From Leucobacter celer subsp. astrifaciens (GTDB taxonomy: Bacteria; Actinomycetota; Actinomycetes; Actinomycetales; Microbacteriaceae), in contig NZ_JHEI01000137.1 in the NCBI RefSeq assembly GCF_001273835.1, forward strand, positions 124,001 through 188,000: a stretch of 64,000 nucleotides of DNA, read 5' to 3'. The position numbers and the translations under genes are program-made. The notes under the pieces are model-generated. The model made no database searches, was not told the origin of the DNA, and was given only the letters and a program-made list of their open reading frames with translations. Every line of letters begins with the position of its first letter. Positions within the stretch are counted from its first letter, which is position 1. Positions 8,998 to 16,924 of the stretch are shown here, one piece after another.

Positions 8998-9669
8998 ATG
9001 AAGATCCTCATTGTGGAAGACGACGAGCGGGTGTCCGACGTGCTCAGCGCCTACCTGCGGCAGGCCGGGTACACCACGGTCTGCGTTGCCGAGGGCGCGT
9101 CGGCGCTGGATGTGCTGGGATCGGACACCGATGTCGTGCTGCTCGACCTCGGGCTTCCCGACATGGACGGGATCGACGTCTGCCGCCGCATCAGAGGCGT
9201 GTCCGGGGTGCCGATCATCGTCGCGACCGCCCGGAGCCACGTCGATGAGCGCATCAAGGGGCTGCACGCCGGCGCCGACGATTTCGTGGTGAAGCCCTAC
9301 GACGTGCGCGAACTGGTCGCACGCATCGAGGCCGTGACCCGTCGCACCCGCGCGCTGGCAGTCGACTCGCAGACCACAGCCGGCATCACGATCGACGGGG
9401 TGCTCATCGACCTCGCGAATCGCCTGGTGCTCGTGGACGGCGAGTGGGCTGAGCTCACGCCCAAGGAATTCGACATTCTCGCGGTGCTGGCACGCTATCC
9501 GGGTGTCGTCGTGCCGCGGGATCGGATCATCCGGGAGGTGTGGGGTACCGACTGGAGCGGATTCGGCCGGTCGCTCGAGGTGCACGTCGGCTCGATCCGG
9601 CGCAAGCTCGCCCGCCCATCCCTCATCGCGACCCTCCGGGGTGTCGGTTATCGATTGACTGGGAGCTGA
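8998..9669 (+). CDS. OmpR/TctD-type response regulator
   Basis: A 223-residue two-component regulator. The receiver domain (1-115) has the acidic pair Asp8/Asp9, phospho-acceptor Asp50 (LLDLGLPDMDG), Thr77 and Lys99 (VVKPYD). The OmpR winged helix (about 130-222) contains LTPKEFDILAVLA and ends RKLARPSLIATLRGVGYRL. A TAGTCT hexamer at 8958-8963 may be its -10. It heads the operon with the kinase (9794) and TAXI lipoprotein (11164). Its 3' end is partly duplicated in the gap before the kinase. Its probable target is the gluABCD promoter, which carries three CAAGA direct repeats. Confidence 0.92.
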   Translation: MKILIVEDDERVSDVLSAYLRQAGYTTVCVAEGASALDVLGSDTDVVLLDLGLPDMDGIDVCRRIRGVSGVPIIVATARSHVDERIKGLHAGADDFVVKPYDVRELVARIEAVTRRTRALAVDSQTTAGITIDGVLIDLANRLVLVDGEWAELTPKEFDILAVLARYPGVVVPRDRIIREVWGTDWSGFGRSLEVHVGSIRRKLARPSLIATLRGVGYRLTGS

Positions 9670-9796
9670 GGCGGTGGTCGGGTACGTTGCAGTCCTCGAT
9701 CGAGACGATCGGGGCACGCCCTACGAACGGCGAGAAGTCGCCGTTCGTTCGACGGGCGTGGGTGTCGGCTACCGACTGACGGGATCCTGAGCGGTG
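9640..9796 (+). repeat. Direct duplication of the response-regulator/kinase gene junction
   Basis: The last codons of the regulator plus stop and start context (9640-9676) are repeated at 9761-9796. Both copies encode GVGYRLTGS then TGA, followed by GCGGTG. They differ mainly at synonymous positions. The kinase GTG belongs to the second copy. About 85 bp of unexplained sequence lies between the copies. Confidence 0.75.
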
Positions 9797-11167
9797 CGCA
9801 CCCGGCTCATCATCTTCTTCCTCGTGCCGATGACGGTGATCCTCATGGCCCTCGGAGGGGCCTACGCCTGGAGTGTCGCGCGCAGCACCCAGCACGAGGT
9901 GTCGAATCAGCAGCTGGGAGATCTCGGATACTTCCTGACCGGGGCCCGGCAGGCGCTTCGCGCCGGCAACCCGGCCGTAGTCGAGGCCGAGATGCGCCGC
10001 CACAGCGAGCTCTACGAGACCCGCATCGCCGTGTTCGACCGGTCGGGGGTGCTCTGGGCATCGGGCGGACTGCAGCCCGCGGAGGTGGACGAGGGGTTGG
10101 CGGCGCGGATCGGCCTCGCCCTCTCCGGCCGACGCAGCGATCCCTCTCCGGCGGTGCTGCCCTGGTCGTTCGGCGAGACCGTGACCGTCGAGCCGGTGTT
10201 CGACGACGGCAATGTGATCGGCGCGATCACGATCTCAGCCAGCGCGGACGCGCAGCGCGGCGAGATCCTCGCGCACTGGGCGGTGCTGGTCGCGGCCTGC
10301 GTGCTCATCCTCGCGCTGCTGGTCCTCGCCGTGGTCAGGCTCGCCAACTGGGTGCTCAAGCCGATGCTGCGCGTGGACCGGGCGATGGCCGCGATCGAGC
10401 ACGGTGAGATGGATGCGCGCATCGCCGATGATACGGGTCCGCCCGAGATGCGGCGGATGATCCGGATCTTCAACCAGATGGCGGACGAGATCGAACGGGT
10501 GATCTCGCGGCAGCAGGAGTTCGCGATGAACGCCTCGCATGAGCTGCGCAACCCGCTCGGGGCGCTGCTGATGCGCGTGGAGTATCTCTCGACCGGGCTC
10601 GACGAGAAGTGGGATGCCGAGGTCGAGGAGACCCGTGAAGAGGGGCGCCGGATGTCGCGCATTCTCGACACGCTGCTGAACATGGCGAGAGCCGGTCGGC
10701 AGGACTCGGCGTTCGCCGTCGTCGACTTGGGCGGGCTCGTGGCCGACCGGGCCGACGCCTGGGGCGAGGTGGCGGCTGAGGAGCGGGTGAGGATCGCGGT
10801 GCACCGCGGCGGTACCGTGCTGAGCATCACCGACCGCACATCGGTGGAGAGTGCCCTCGACGCGGTGATCGACAACGCAGTAAAGTTCGCGCCTGCCGAC
10901 ACGGTGATCGATGTGACAGTGCAGCGCGACGATGACGGGTGCGTGATCGCGGTGCGCGATCACGGCCCTGGGCTCGCGCCCGATGAACTCGAGCGGGTGA
11001 CGAGCCGCTTCTGGCGGAGCCCCCGCGATCAGAACGTTCCCGGCTCGGGGCTGGGCCTGGCCATCGCGAGCGACCTGCTCGACTCACTGCGCGGTTCGGT
11101 GCGAGTCTCGGTTCCCGAAGACGGCGGTCTGCGGGTCGCACTGCACCTGCCGGGAGGGCCGCAGTGA
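9794..11167 (+). CDS. Sensor histidine kinase (TctE-like)
   Basis: A 457-residue membrane kinase. TM1 is about 5-27, a small extracytoplasmic sensor region about 28-160, TM2 about 161-183 and HAMP about 184-236. The phospho-acceptor is His249 in NASHELRNPLGALL. N, G1 and G2 boxes are DNAVKFA, DHGPGLAP and GSGLGLAIA. The GTG start at 9794 follows the duplicated regulator tail. The stop overlaps the TAXI lipoprotein start (GTGATG), a strong sign that the lipoprotein works with this kinase. It should phosphorylate the regulator at 8998. The kinase resembles TctE-type partners of periplasmic binding proteins. Confidence 0.92.
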   Translation: MRTRLIIFFLVPMTVILMALGGAYAWSVARSTQHEVSNQQLGDLGYFLTGARQALRAGNPAVVEAEMRRHSELYETRIAVFDRSGVLWASGGLQPAEVDEGLAARIGLALSGRRSDPSPAVLPWSFGETVTVEPVFDDGNVIGAITISASADAQRGEILAHWAVLVAACVLILALLVLAVVRLANWVLKPMLRVDRAMAAIEHGEMDARIADDTGPPEMRRMIRIFNQMADEIERVISRQQEFAMNASHELRNPLGALLMRVEYLSTGLDEKWDAEVEETREEGRRMSRILDTLLNMARAGRQDSAFAVVDLGGLVADRADAWGEVAAEERVRIAVHRGGTVLSITDRTSVESALDAVIDNAVKFAPADTVIDVTVQRDDDGCVIAVRDHGPGLAPDELERVTSRFWRSPRDQNVPGSGLGLAIASDLLDSLRGSVRVSVPEDGGLRVALHLPGGPQ

Positions 11168-12150
11168 TGCGGGGGAGGACGCGCGTCGTCGCGCGTGCAG
11201 GCGCGCGAACCGCCCTGGCGGCGGTTCTGGTGCTGGCGGGAACGCTCGGTTTCAGTGGCTGCGTCGGCCCGTCGTACACGAACGGGCCGGCTCAGCAGAT
11301 CGCGGGCGGCGGCCCCGCCGGCGTCTACTACGGCTACGGCGAGCAGCTGGCCGAGGTGTTGCGTGCCGAGCTCGGGCTCGACATCTCCGTGACCGAGACG
11401 CACGGTTCGGTGGACAACCTGTTCCGGGTGGCCGAAGGCCAGGCACTCGTGGGATTCGCGCAGGGGGACACCGCAGCCGACGCGATCGCGGGCACCGGGG
11501 ATTTCACCGGTCCGCTGCCGGTGCAGGCGATCGCACGCGTGTACGACGAGTACGTGCAGGTCGTCGTGCCCGCCGGTTCCGATATCGAGCGGATCGCGGA
11601 TCTGGCCGGCCGCCGGGTCTCGCTGGGCGCGCCGAACTCTGGAGTGCAGGTCATTGCGGCGCGCGTGCTCGGCTCCTCCGACGTGCCGCTCGAGCAGATC
11701 GACAACCCCGAATTGGGGCTCGACGCGTCGATCGAGGCGATGCAGCAGGGGAGGATCGACGGCTTCTTCTGGGTCGGCGGGCTTCCGACCCCCGGCATCG
11801 CGCAGCTGGGGCAGACGATGCCGATCCGGCTGCTCCCCATCGAAGCGGACACGGTCGAGCGGGTCAACTCCGGGCACGCCGGCGTGTACCGCATCGCGGA
11901 TTTCCCGGTCGGCGCCTACGGGGTCGAGGCGCCGACGGCCACCATGACCGTGCCGAACTACCTGGTCACGGCTGAAAGCGCACCCGAAGACCTGGTCTAC
12001 GACATGACACGTGTGCTCTTCGAGCATCGCTCGACGATCGCGCGCACGGTGGCCGCGGCGGAGTTCCTCGACCGGCGCCAGGCGATATTCACCGCGCCGA
12101 TGGATCTGCACGCCGGAGCGGTGAAGTACTACCTCGAGGCGCGCCACTGA
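11164..12150 (+). CDS. TAXI family solute-binding lipoprotein, likely sensor accessory
   Basis: A 328-residue exported lipoprotein. The signal peptide has basic residues, an Ala/Leu core and a lipobox-like FSGC near residue 37. The mature part matches TAXI solute-binding proteins of TRAP systems (GGGPAGVYYGYGEQLAEVL, GFAQGDTAADAI, SLGAPNSGVQV, DGFFWVGGLP). In TRAP systems such proteins bind glutamate-like or other carboxylates. No TRAP membrane subunits occur in the window; instead the gene overlaps the histidine kinase. Inference: it captures a ligand outside the cell and presents it to the kinase, rather than feeding a transporter. The start may be GTG 11164 or ATG 11167. Confidence 0.85.
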   Translation: MMRGRTRVVARAGARTALAAVLVLAGTLGFSGCVGPSYTNGPAQQIAGGGPAGVYYGYGEQLAEVLRAELGLDISVTETHGSVDNLFRVAEGQALVGFAQGDTAADAIAGTGDFTGPLPVQAIARVYDEYVQVVVPAGSDIERIADLAGRRVSLGAPNSGVQVIAARVLGSSDVPLEQIDNPELGLDASIEAMQQGRIDGFFWVGGLPTPGIAQLGQTMPIRLLPIEADTVERVNSGHAGVYRIADFPVGAYGVEAPTATMTVPNYLVTAESAPEDLVYDMTRVLFEHRSTIARTVAAAEFLDRRQAIFTAPMDLHAGAVKYYLEARH

Positions 12151-12200
12151 GCCGTCGCTGCTGCACCGCCGCCCGCTGATCCACTGGCTGCGCGCGGTTC

Positions 12201-12261
12201 CGCAAGAAGGCTCAAGAAACGCTCAAGAGGCACGACAGTGCGGTGAGCCGCTCCCTAGCAT
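12201..12261 (+). promoter_or_regulatory. gluABCD promoter with triple CAAGA direct repeat
   Basis: Three near-direct repeats, GCAAGAAGG, CTCAAGAAA and CTCAAGAGG, begin at about 12202, 12211 and 12222 (10-11 bp steps). This is the pattern of an OmpR-class binding site. They end just before a weak -35 (ACGACA, 12232-12237) and a -10 TAGCAT (12256-12261). The position fits activation by the response regulator encoded upstream. Confidence 0.6.
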
Positions 12262-12341
12262 TGGGGCCTGATCGGTTCGACGGTGAACGACACCTCTGAT
12301 GGGGCAGCGAGAACCCGTGAACCGTTGCAGCCAGGCTAAGC

Positions 12342-12368
12342 ACCTGCGGCGCGTTCGACTCCGCAGGT
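12342..12368 (+). promoter_or_regulatory. Stem-loop in the gluA leader
   Basis: ACCTGCGG (12342-12349) pairs perfectly with CCGCAGGT (12361-12368) across an 11-nt loop. It lies 20 bp before gluA, in a leader of about 120 nt that also contains a CGGTTC/GAACCG pairing. It could be an attenuator or stabilising hairpin. No known riboswitch class was recognised. Confidence 0.45.
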
Positions 12369-12388
12369 CACGACCCAGAGATGGAGAC

Positions 12389-13138
12389 ATGATGAGTGCG
12401 AGCGAACCGCTTGTCGTCGTGGAGAACGTGCAGAAGCACTACGGGGAGTTCCAAGCCCTGACTGACATCGATCTGACGATCGACAAGGGCGAAGTGGTGG
12501 TCATCATCGGCCCCTCGGGATCGGGCAAGTCGACGCTGTGCCGCTCGATCAACCGCTTGGAGACCATCACCAGCGGTTCGATCCGAGTCGACGGCAAGGA
12601 GCTGCCCGCCGAGGGCAAGGAGCTCGCGAAGCTGCGAGCCGAGGTCGGCATGGTGTTCCAGTCGTTCAACCTCTTCGCCCACCTGACGATCCTCGAGAAC
12701 GTCACACTCGGGCCGATCAAGGTGCGCGGTCTCAGCAAAGCCGATGCCGAGCGAGAGGCGATGCAGCTGCTCACCCGGGTGGGCGTCGAGAAGCAGGCGT
12801 CGAAGCTCCCCGCGCAGCTCTCGGGCGGACAGCAGCAGCGTGTGGCGATCGCCCGATCGCTGGCCATGCACCCCAAGGTGATGCTCTTCGACGAGCCCAC
12901 CAGCGCCCTGGATCCCGAGATGATCAACGAGGTCCTCGACGTGATGATCGGGCTCGCCAAGGAAGGCATGACGATGGTCGTCGTCACCCACGAGATGGGC
13001 TTCGCGCGCAAGGCCGCGGACCGTGTCGTGTTCATGGCCGACGGCCAGGTCGTCGAGCAGGCCACACCCGAGGAGTTCTTCACCAACCCGAAGAGCGGGC
13101 GAGCCAAAGACTTCCTCTCCAAGCTCATCACGCACTGA
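12389..13138 (+). CDS. gluA: Glutamate-type ABC transporter ATP-binding protein
   Basis: A 249-residue ATPase of the polar amino acid uptake family. Walker A is GPSGSGKST, the Q-loop is [10 protein letters not shown], the signature is LSGGQQQR, Walker B is [12 protein letters not shown] and the H-loop is VTHEMGFA. The ATG at 12389 is chosen because GGAG precedes it and homology begins soon after; the adjacent ATG at 12392 is equally possible. It is the first gene of gluA-gluB-gluC-gluD, energising import of glutamate or a related amino acid. Expression probably depends on the upstream two-component system. Confidence 0.92.
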   Translation: MMSASEPLVVVENVQKHYGEFQALTDIDLTIDKGEVVVIIGPSGSGKSTLCRSINRLETITSGSIRVDGKELPAEGKELAKLRAEVGMVFQSFNLFAHLTILENVTLGPIKVRGLSKADAEREAMQLLTRVGVEKQASKLPAQLSGGQQQRVAIARSLAMHPKVMLFDEPTSALDPEMINEVLDVMIGLAKEGMTMVVVTHEMGFARKAADRVVFMADGQVVEQATPEEFFTNPKSGRAKDFLSKLITH

Positions 13139-13208
13139 TCCGTTTGCAGACCCACTCGGATCGTGCTTCGGGCGATCTGAGTATCCGAAAGATCGAAAGG
13201 AACACTCC

Positions 13209-14102
13209 ATGCGTTTCAAGAAGTCCATCGCCGCACTCGGCTTCCTCGCCGCAGCGGCGCTGACGCTCACCGGCTGCAACAGCGGCAGCCCCGCAGGCGA
13301 CGCGAGTGGCGGCGAACCGGTGGTCGCCGATGTCGCCGAGGGTGTGGCGCTCGACGGCAGCCCCACCTTCGACGAGATGCAGGATCGCGGCAAGGTGGTC
13401 GTCGGCGTCAAAGAAGACCAGCCCGGTCTCGGCTACCTCGACAACGTGACCAACGAGCGCAGCGGCTTCGACGTCGACATCGCGCGCTGGATCGCGGGCT
13501 CGCTCGGCTTCGAAGAGGAGAACATCGAGTACAAGGCGATCGCATCGGCCAACCGCGAGCAGGCGATCAAGAACGGTGACATCGACTACTATGTCGGCAC
13601 CTACTCGATCAATGACAAGCGCAAGGCCGACATCGACTTCGCCGGTCCGTACTTCATCACCGGCCAGGGCCTGCTGGTGCAGCAGGGCGGCACCGACTTC
13701 CAGTCGCTCGAGGAGCTCGAGGGCAAGACGGTCTGCTCGGCGACCGGCTCCACCCCGATCCAGAACATCAAGGAGAACTTCCCCGGCATCAACACCCAGG
13801 AGTTCGACCTCTACTCGGCGTGCGTCGAGAGCCTCGTCAACGGCCAGGTGGACGCCGTGACCACCGACCAGGCGATCCTCATCGGCTACGCGGCTCAGGA
13901 TCCGGACAACCTCATGGTCACCACCGGCCCGCTGCTCACCGAGGAGCTCTACGGCGTCGGCCTGCCCAAGGGCGACGATGTGCTGCGCGCCCACATCAAC
14001 ACTTTGTTCACCGACGGCGGTGACGAGTGGCAGAGCATCTTCGACCGGAACCTCGGCGACTCGGGCATCACGATCGAGCAGCCCGCGGTGGATGCATATT
14101 AA
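13209..14102 (+). CDS. gluB: Glutamate-type ABC transporter substrate-binding lipoprotein
   Basis: A 297-residue solute-binding protein, family 3. The signal peptide ends in lipobox LTGC (Cys about 23), so it is anchored to the outer face of the membrane. The mature part shows the family pattern: VVVGVKEDQPGLGY, GFDVDIARWIAGSLG, YYVGTYSINDKRKADIDFAGPYF and the hinge VCSATGSTPIQNI. It delivers the amino acid to GluC/GluD. It is 70 bp after gluA and followed by a strong stem-loop, which probably keeps its mRNA more abundant than that of the permeases. Confidence 0.92.
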   Translation: MRFKKSIAALGFLAAAALTLTGCNSGSPAGDASGGEPVVADVAEGVALDGSPTFDEMQDRGKVVVGVKEDQPGLGYLDNVTNERSGFDVDIARWIAGSLGFEEENIEYKAIASANREQAIKNGDIDYYVGTYSINDKRKADIDFAGPYFITGQGLLVQQGGTDFQSLEELEGKTVCSATGSTPIQNIKENFPGINTQEFDLYSACVESLVNGQVDAVTTDQAILIGYAAQDPDNLMVTTGPLLTEELYGVGLPKGDDVLRAHINTLFTDGGDEWQSIFDRNLGDSGITIEQPAVDAY

Positions 14103-14110
14103 TCGCTGAC

Positions 14111-14153
14111 GACCCCCGGAGCGCGGCCGCCGACGCGGCCCGCTCGGGGGGTC
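14111..14153 (+). terminator. Intra-operon stem-loop between gluB and gluC
   Basis: A long GC stem (GACCCCCGGAGCG against CGCTCGGGGGGTC, with an inner GCGGCCGC/GCGGCC part) fills most of the gluB-gluC gap. No T-tract follows. It is likely a partial terminator or 3'-end stabiliser that raises gluB over gluC/gluD. Confidence 0.65.
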
Positions 14154-14174
14154 TCACACAGGAGAGGAAGACGT

Positions 14175-14831
14175 ATGGACGTCATCTTCGGGAACCTCGA
14201 TCTCTGGGGAACCGCGATCAAGAACACCCTGCTGGTGTTCTTCGGGGGTGGTGTGCTGGCGCTGGTGCTGGGCGTCATCGTCGGGGCGATGCGAGTCTCG
14301 CCCGTTCCGATCGCGCGAGGTGTGGGCACCGTCTACGTGAACATCATCCGCAATACGCCGCTGACGCTGGTTTTCTTCTTCTTCGTGCTCGGGTACCCGG
14401 CGCTCGGTCTGCCGAAGATGAGCACGCTGGTGCTGGGGATCCTCGCGATCGGCATCTACACCGCGACCTATGTCGCGGAGGTGCTGCGAGCCGGCATCAA
14501 CACCGTGCCGGTCGGGCAAGCCGAGGCCGCCCGAGCGATCGGCTTGCCGTTCGGTCAGGTCATGGGCTTCGTGGTGATGCCCCAGGCCTTCCGCTCGGTC
14601 GTGCCGCCCATGATGAGCGTGTTCATCGCGCTCCTGAAGAACACCACCGTCGCGGCAGGCTTCTCAGTGGCCGAGCTGGCTGCGCTGCGTGCGACGATCA
14701 ACGACGCGGCCGGGCGACCCGGCAGCCCGATGGAGGTGCTGCTGTGGGTGGCGCTGGTGTTCGTCGCGATGGTGATGGTGCTGAGTTTCGCGCAGAACCG
14801 TCTTGAGAAGAAGTGGAGGATCGTCCGATGA
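14175..14831 (+). CDS. gluC: Glutamate-type ABC transporter permease
   Basis: A 218-residue inner-membrane permease of the HisMQ/GlnP family. About five TM segments are visible. The EAA loop contacting the ATPase is EAARAIGLPFGQVMGFVVMP. The start follows ggagaggaagacg. The stop overlaps the gluD start (ATGA), so the two halves of the channel are translationally coupled. Confidence 0.92.
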   Translation: MDVIFGNLDLWGTAIKNTLLVFFGGGVLALVLGVIVGAMRVSPVPIARGVGTVYVNIIRNTPLTLVFFFFVLGYPALGLPKMSTLVLGILAIGIYTATYVAEVLRAGINTVPVGQAEAARAIGLPFGQVMGFVVMPQAFRSVVPPMMSVFIALLKNTTVAAGFSVAELAALRATINDAAGRPGSPMEVLLWVALVFVAMVMVLSFAQNRLEKKWRIVR

Positions 14832-15766
14832 CTTCCGTGCTGTACGACGTCCCAGGCCCGAAGGCGATCCTGCGCAACCGCGTGATCGCCGTGCTCACGG
14901 TGCTGCTCGTGGCCGCCGTCGTGGGCTTCCTCCTGTACCGCTTCGCGCTGTCGGGACAGTTCTCCGCTCAGAAGTGGGGCCTGTTCACCTACTCCACCAT
15001 CTGGGAGCAGATCTTCCAGGCGCTGGGCAAGACGCTCGCTGCATTCGCCGTCGCCGGCGTGCTGAGCGTCGTGCTCGGGTTCGTGCTCGCCATCGGGCGC
15101 CTCTCCGACCATAAGGCGGTGCGCATCCCGTTCATGGGGGTCACCGAGGTGTTCCGGGCCGTTCCCGTGCTCGTCATGATGATGCTGCTCTACTACGGGC
15201 TTCCCTCGGTCGGGGTGCGCATGGATCCCTACTGGGCCGTCGTGATCGCGCTCGTGGTCTACAACGGCTCGGTGCTCGCCGAAGCGCTCCGAGCCGGTAT
15301 CGAGTCACTGCCACGGGGCCAGAAGGAGGCCGGCTACGCGATCGGCCTGCGCAAGAGCGGCGTGATGCGGCTCATCCTGCTGCCGCAGGCGGTGCGCGCC
15401 ATGCTCCCCGTGATCGTCGCCCAGCTCGTGGTGACGATGAAGGATACAGCGCTCGGCTTCATCATCACCTACCCCGAACTCCTGTACCTCGCGAAGCAGC
15501 TCAGCAGCAACGTGCAGTTCGGCAGGCCGCTGCTGCAGTCGGCCTTCGTCATCGGCGGCATCTACATCATCATGTGCCTCATCCTCTCCGCAATCGCGAA
15601 ACAGCTCGAGGTGCGCATGGGGAAGAGCCCGAAGGCCAAGGGTGGCAATGCGGGCACCGCGACCGCCACGGTTCCGGTGCAGCCGGGTGATCCCCGTCTG
15701 CATCAGCAGGGCACCGTGACCGAGGTGATCGCGACTCAGGGGGACGGCCCGCGGGTCGAGAGATAG
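14828..15766 (+). CDS. gluD: Glutamate-type ABC transporter permease
   Basis: A 312-residue permease pairing with GluC. It has an N-terminal TM at about 18-40, four further TMs, and the EAA loop EAGYAIGLRKSGVMRLILLP. The C-terminal 45 residues are hydrophilic (KSPKAKGGNAGTATATVPVQ), as usual for actinobacterial GluD. A good terminator follows 20 bp after the stop. Confidence 0.92.
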   Translation: MTSVLYDVPGPKAILRNRVIAVLTVLLVAAVVGFLLYRFALSGQFSAQKWGLFTYSTIWEQIFQALGKTLAAFAVAGVLSVVLGFVLAIGRLSDHKAVRIPFMGVTEVFRAVPVLVMMMLLYYGLPSVGVRMDPYWAVVIALVVYNGSVLAEALRAGIESLPRGQKEAGYAIGLRKSGVMRLILLPQAVRAMLPVIVAQLVVTMKDTALGFIITYPELLYLAKQLSSNVQFGRPLLQSAFVIGGIYIIMCLILSAIAKQLEVRMGKSPKAKGGNAGTATATVPVQPGDPRLHQQGTVTEVIATQGDGPRVER

Positions 15767-15787
15767 ATGTACGATCTGCTGTATCGC

Positions 15788-15820
15788 ACCCCCTCATCGA
15801 CCCCGCGTCGGTGAGGGGGT
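15788..15820 (+). terminator. Terminator of the glu operon
   Basis: ACCCCCTCA (15788-15796) pairs with TGAGGGGGT (15812-15820), followed by the A/T-rich ATCTGTAT. It sits between gluD and the TSUP gene. Confidence 0.7.
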
Positions 15821-15842
15821 ATCTGTATCGGGGGGAGAGGCC

Positions 15843-16643
15843 ATGCCGATCGAGTTTCTGCCGCAGGACACGGACTGGTGGGTGCTGGCGCTGCTCTTCC
15901 TGGCGGCGTTCGCCGCCGGGTGGATCGACGCGGTGGTCGGTGGCGGCGGTCTGCTGCAGTTGCCCGCGCTGCTGCTGGTACCCGGGATGACACCGGTGCA
16001 GGCCCTCGCCACGAACAAGCTCGCCTCGGTGTTCGGCACGGCTACGAGCAGTGCGACGTTCTACCGGCGGGTGCGCCCGAGCCTGCGTACGACGCTGCCG
16101 ATGGCCGGGATCGCGATGCTCGGCGCCTTCGGCGGCGCGTCGATCGCGGCGTTCCTGCCGGCCGCGGTGTTCAAGCCGATCATCGTGATCGCTCTGCTGG
16201 CGGTGGCGATCATCACGCTCGCCAAACCGTCACTGGGTGCGGTGACGCGTCTCAAATACAAGGGTGCGCGTCACGTCGTGGTCGCCGGCGCGACCGGCGC
16301 GGTGATCGGGTTCTATGACGGGATCCTGGGCCCCGGCACGGGAACCTTCCTCGTGATCGCGCTCGTCGGGCTGCTGGGCTACGACTTCCTGCGCGCCAGC
16401 GCGAAGGCGAAGATCGTCAACTTCGCCACGAACGTGGGAGCGCTGCTGTTCTTCGTGCCGCTCGGAGCGGTGCTCTGGCCCCTCGGGCTCGTGATGGGAG
16501 CGGCCAACGTCCTCGGCAGCCTGATCGGCTCGCGCATGGCCATCGCGAGGGGATCCCGGTTCGTCAGGGCGCTGTTCCTCGTCGTGGTGGGCGTGCTGAT
16601 CGTCAAGTTGGGCTTCGACATCTGGAGCGAGGCTCCGGGCTGA
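15843..16643 (+). CDS. TSUP (TauE/SafE) family membrane permease
   Basis: A 266-residue protein with about eight hydrophobic segments. It has the two-fold TSUP repeat with the glycine-rich motif VGGGGLLQLPALLL near residues 28-41 and, in the second half, GFYDGILGPGTGTFLVIAL. The family exports or imports small anions such as sulfite, sulfoacetate or thiosulfate. Nothing nearby points to sulfonate metabolism, so the substrate stays open. It is separated from gluD by a terminator, so it is probably transcribed separately. Confidence 0.88.
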   Translation: MPIEFLPQDTDWWVLALLFLAAFAAGWIDAVVGGGGLLQLPALLLVPGMTPVQALATNKLASVFGTATSSATFYRRVRPSLRTTLPMAGIAMLGAFGGASIAAFLPAAVFKPIIVIALLAVAIITLAKPSLGAVTRLKYKGARHVVVAGATGAVIGFYDGILGPGTGTFLVIALVGLLGYDFLRASAKAKIVNFATNVGALLFFVPLGAVLWPLGLVMGAANVLGSLIGSRMAIARGSRFVRALFLVVVGVLIVKLGFDIWSEAPG

Positions 16644-16680
16644 CGCCCTCGGCCTGATGTCCGCGGATGGCGCTCCGTGG

Positions 16681-16740
16681 GGGGCTCCCCTTGGGTGGGG
16701 GCGGCTCTCCGTGGGTGGAGGCGGCTCTCCGTGGGTGGAG
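16681..16740. repeat. 20-bp tandem repeat, three units
   Basis: Two exact units GCGGCTCTCCGTGGGTGGAG (16701-16720, 16721-16740) are preceded by a diverged one (16681-16700). They lie in the 281-bp gap between the TSUP gene and greA. No open frame of note is present. Confidence 0.8.
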
Positions 16741-16807
16741 GCGGTTTCACGAGTGACGCGGCGCGGAGCCGTAGTTGCCGCCAGCCATTCGCGCTGTCGC
16801 GACTCTG

Positions 16808-16869
16808 CGGCTCTCACCGTTGTTTCGGACAGCTAGACGCCGATCCGTCCGAAACAACGGTGAGAGCCG
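16808..16869. repeat. Inverted-repeat element, CGGCTCTCACCG family, copy A
   Basis: A perfect 23-bp inverted repeat. The arms at 16808-16830 and 16847-16869 begin CGGCTCTCACCGTTG and end CAACGGTGAGAGCCG, around a 16-bp centre. Diverged copies are at 25539-25600 and 55045-55112. It lies downstream of both converging neighbours (TSUP gene and greA), so it could serve as a bidirectional terminator as well as a dispersed element. Confidence 0.85.
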
Positions 16870-16924
16870 AGGAATCGGATGAGCGATGAGACCCACCGGG
16901 CGGCGGGCCCTGCGGCTCTGGAGC

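Noticed and set aside
12262..12388. Known riboswitch (glutamine, c-di-AMP, SAM)
   Set aside because: None of the conserved core sequences I know for these classes could be placed, so only an unclassified leader is claimed.
16644..16924. Small gene between the TSUP gene and greA
   Set aside because: Open frames there are built from tandem and inverted repeats, with no ribosome site or plausible protein.
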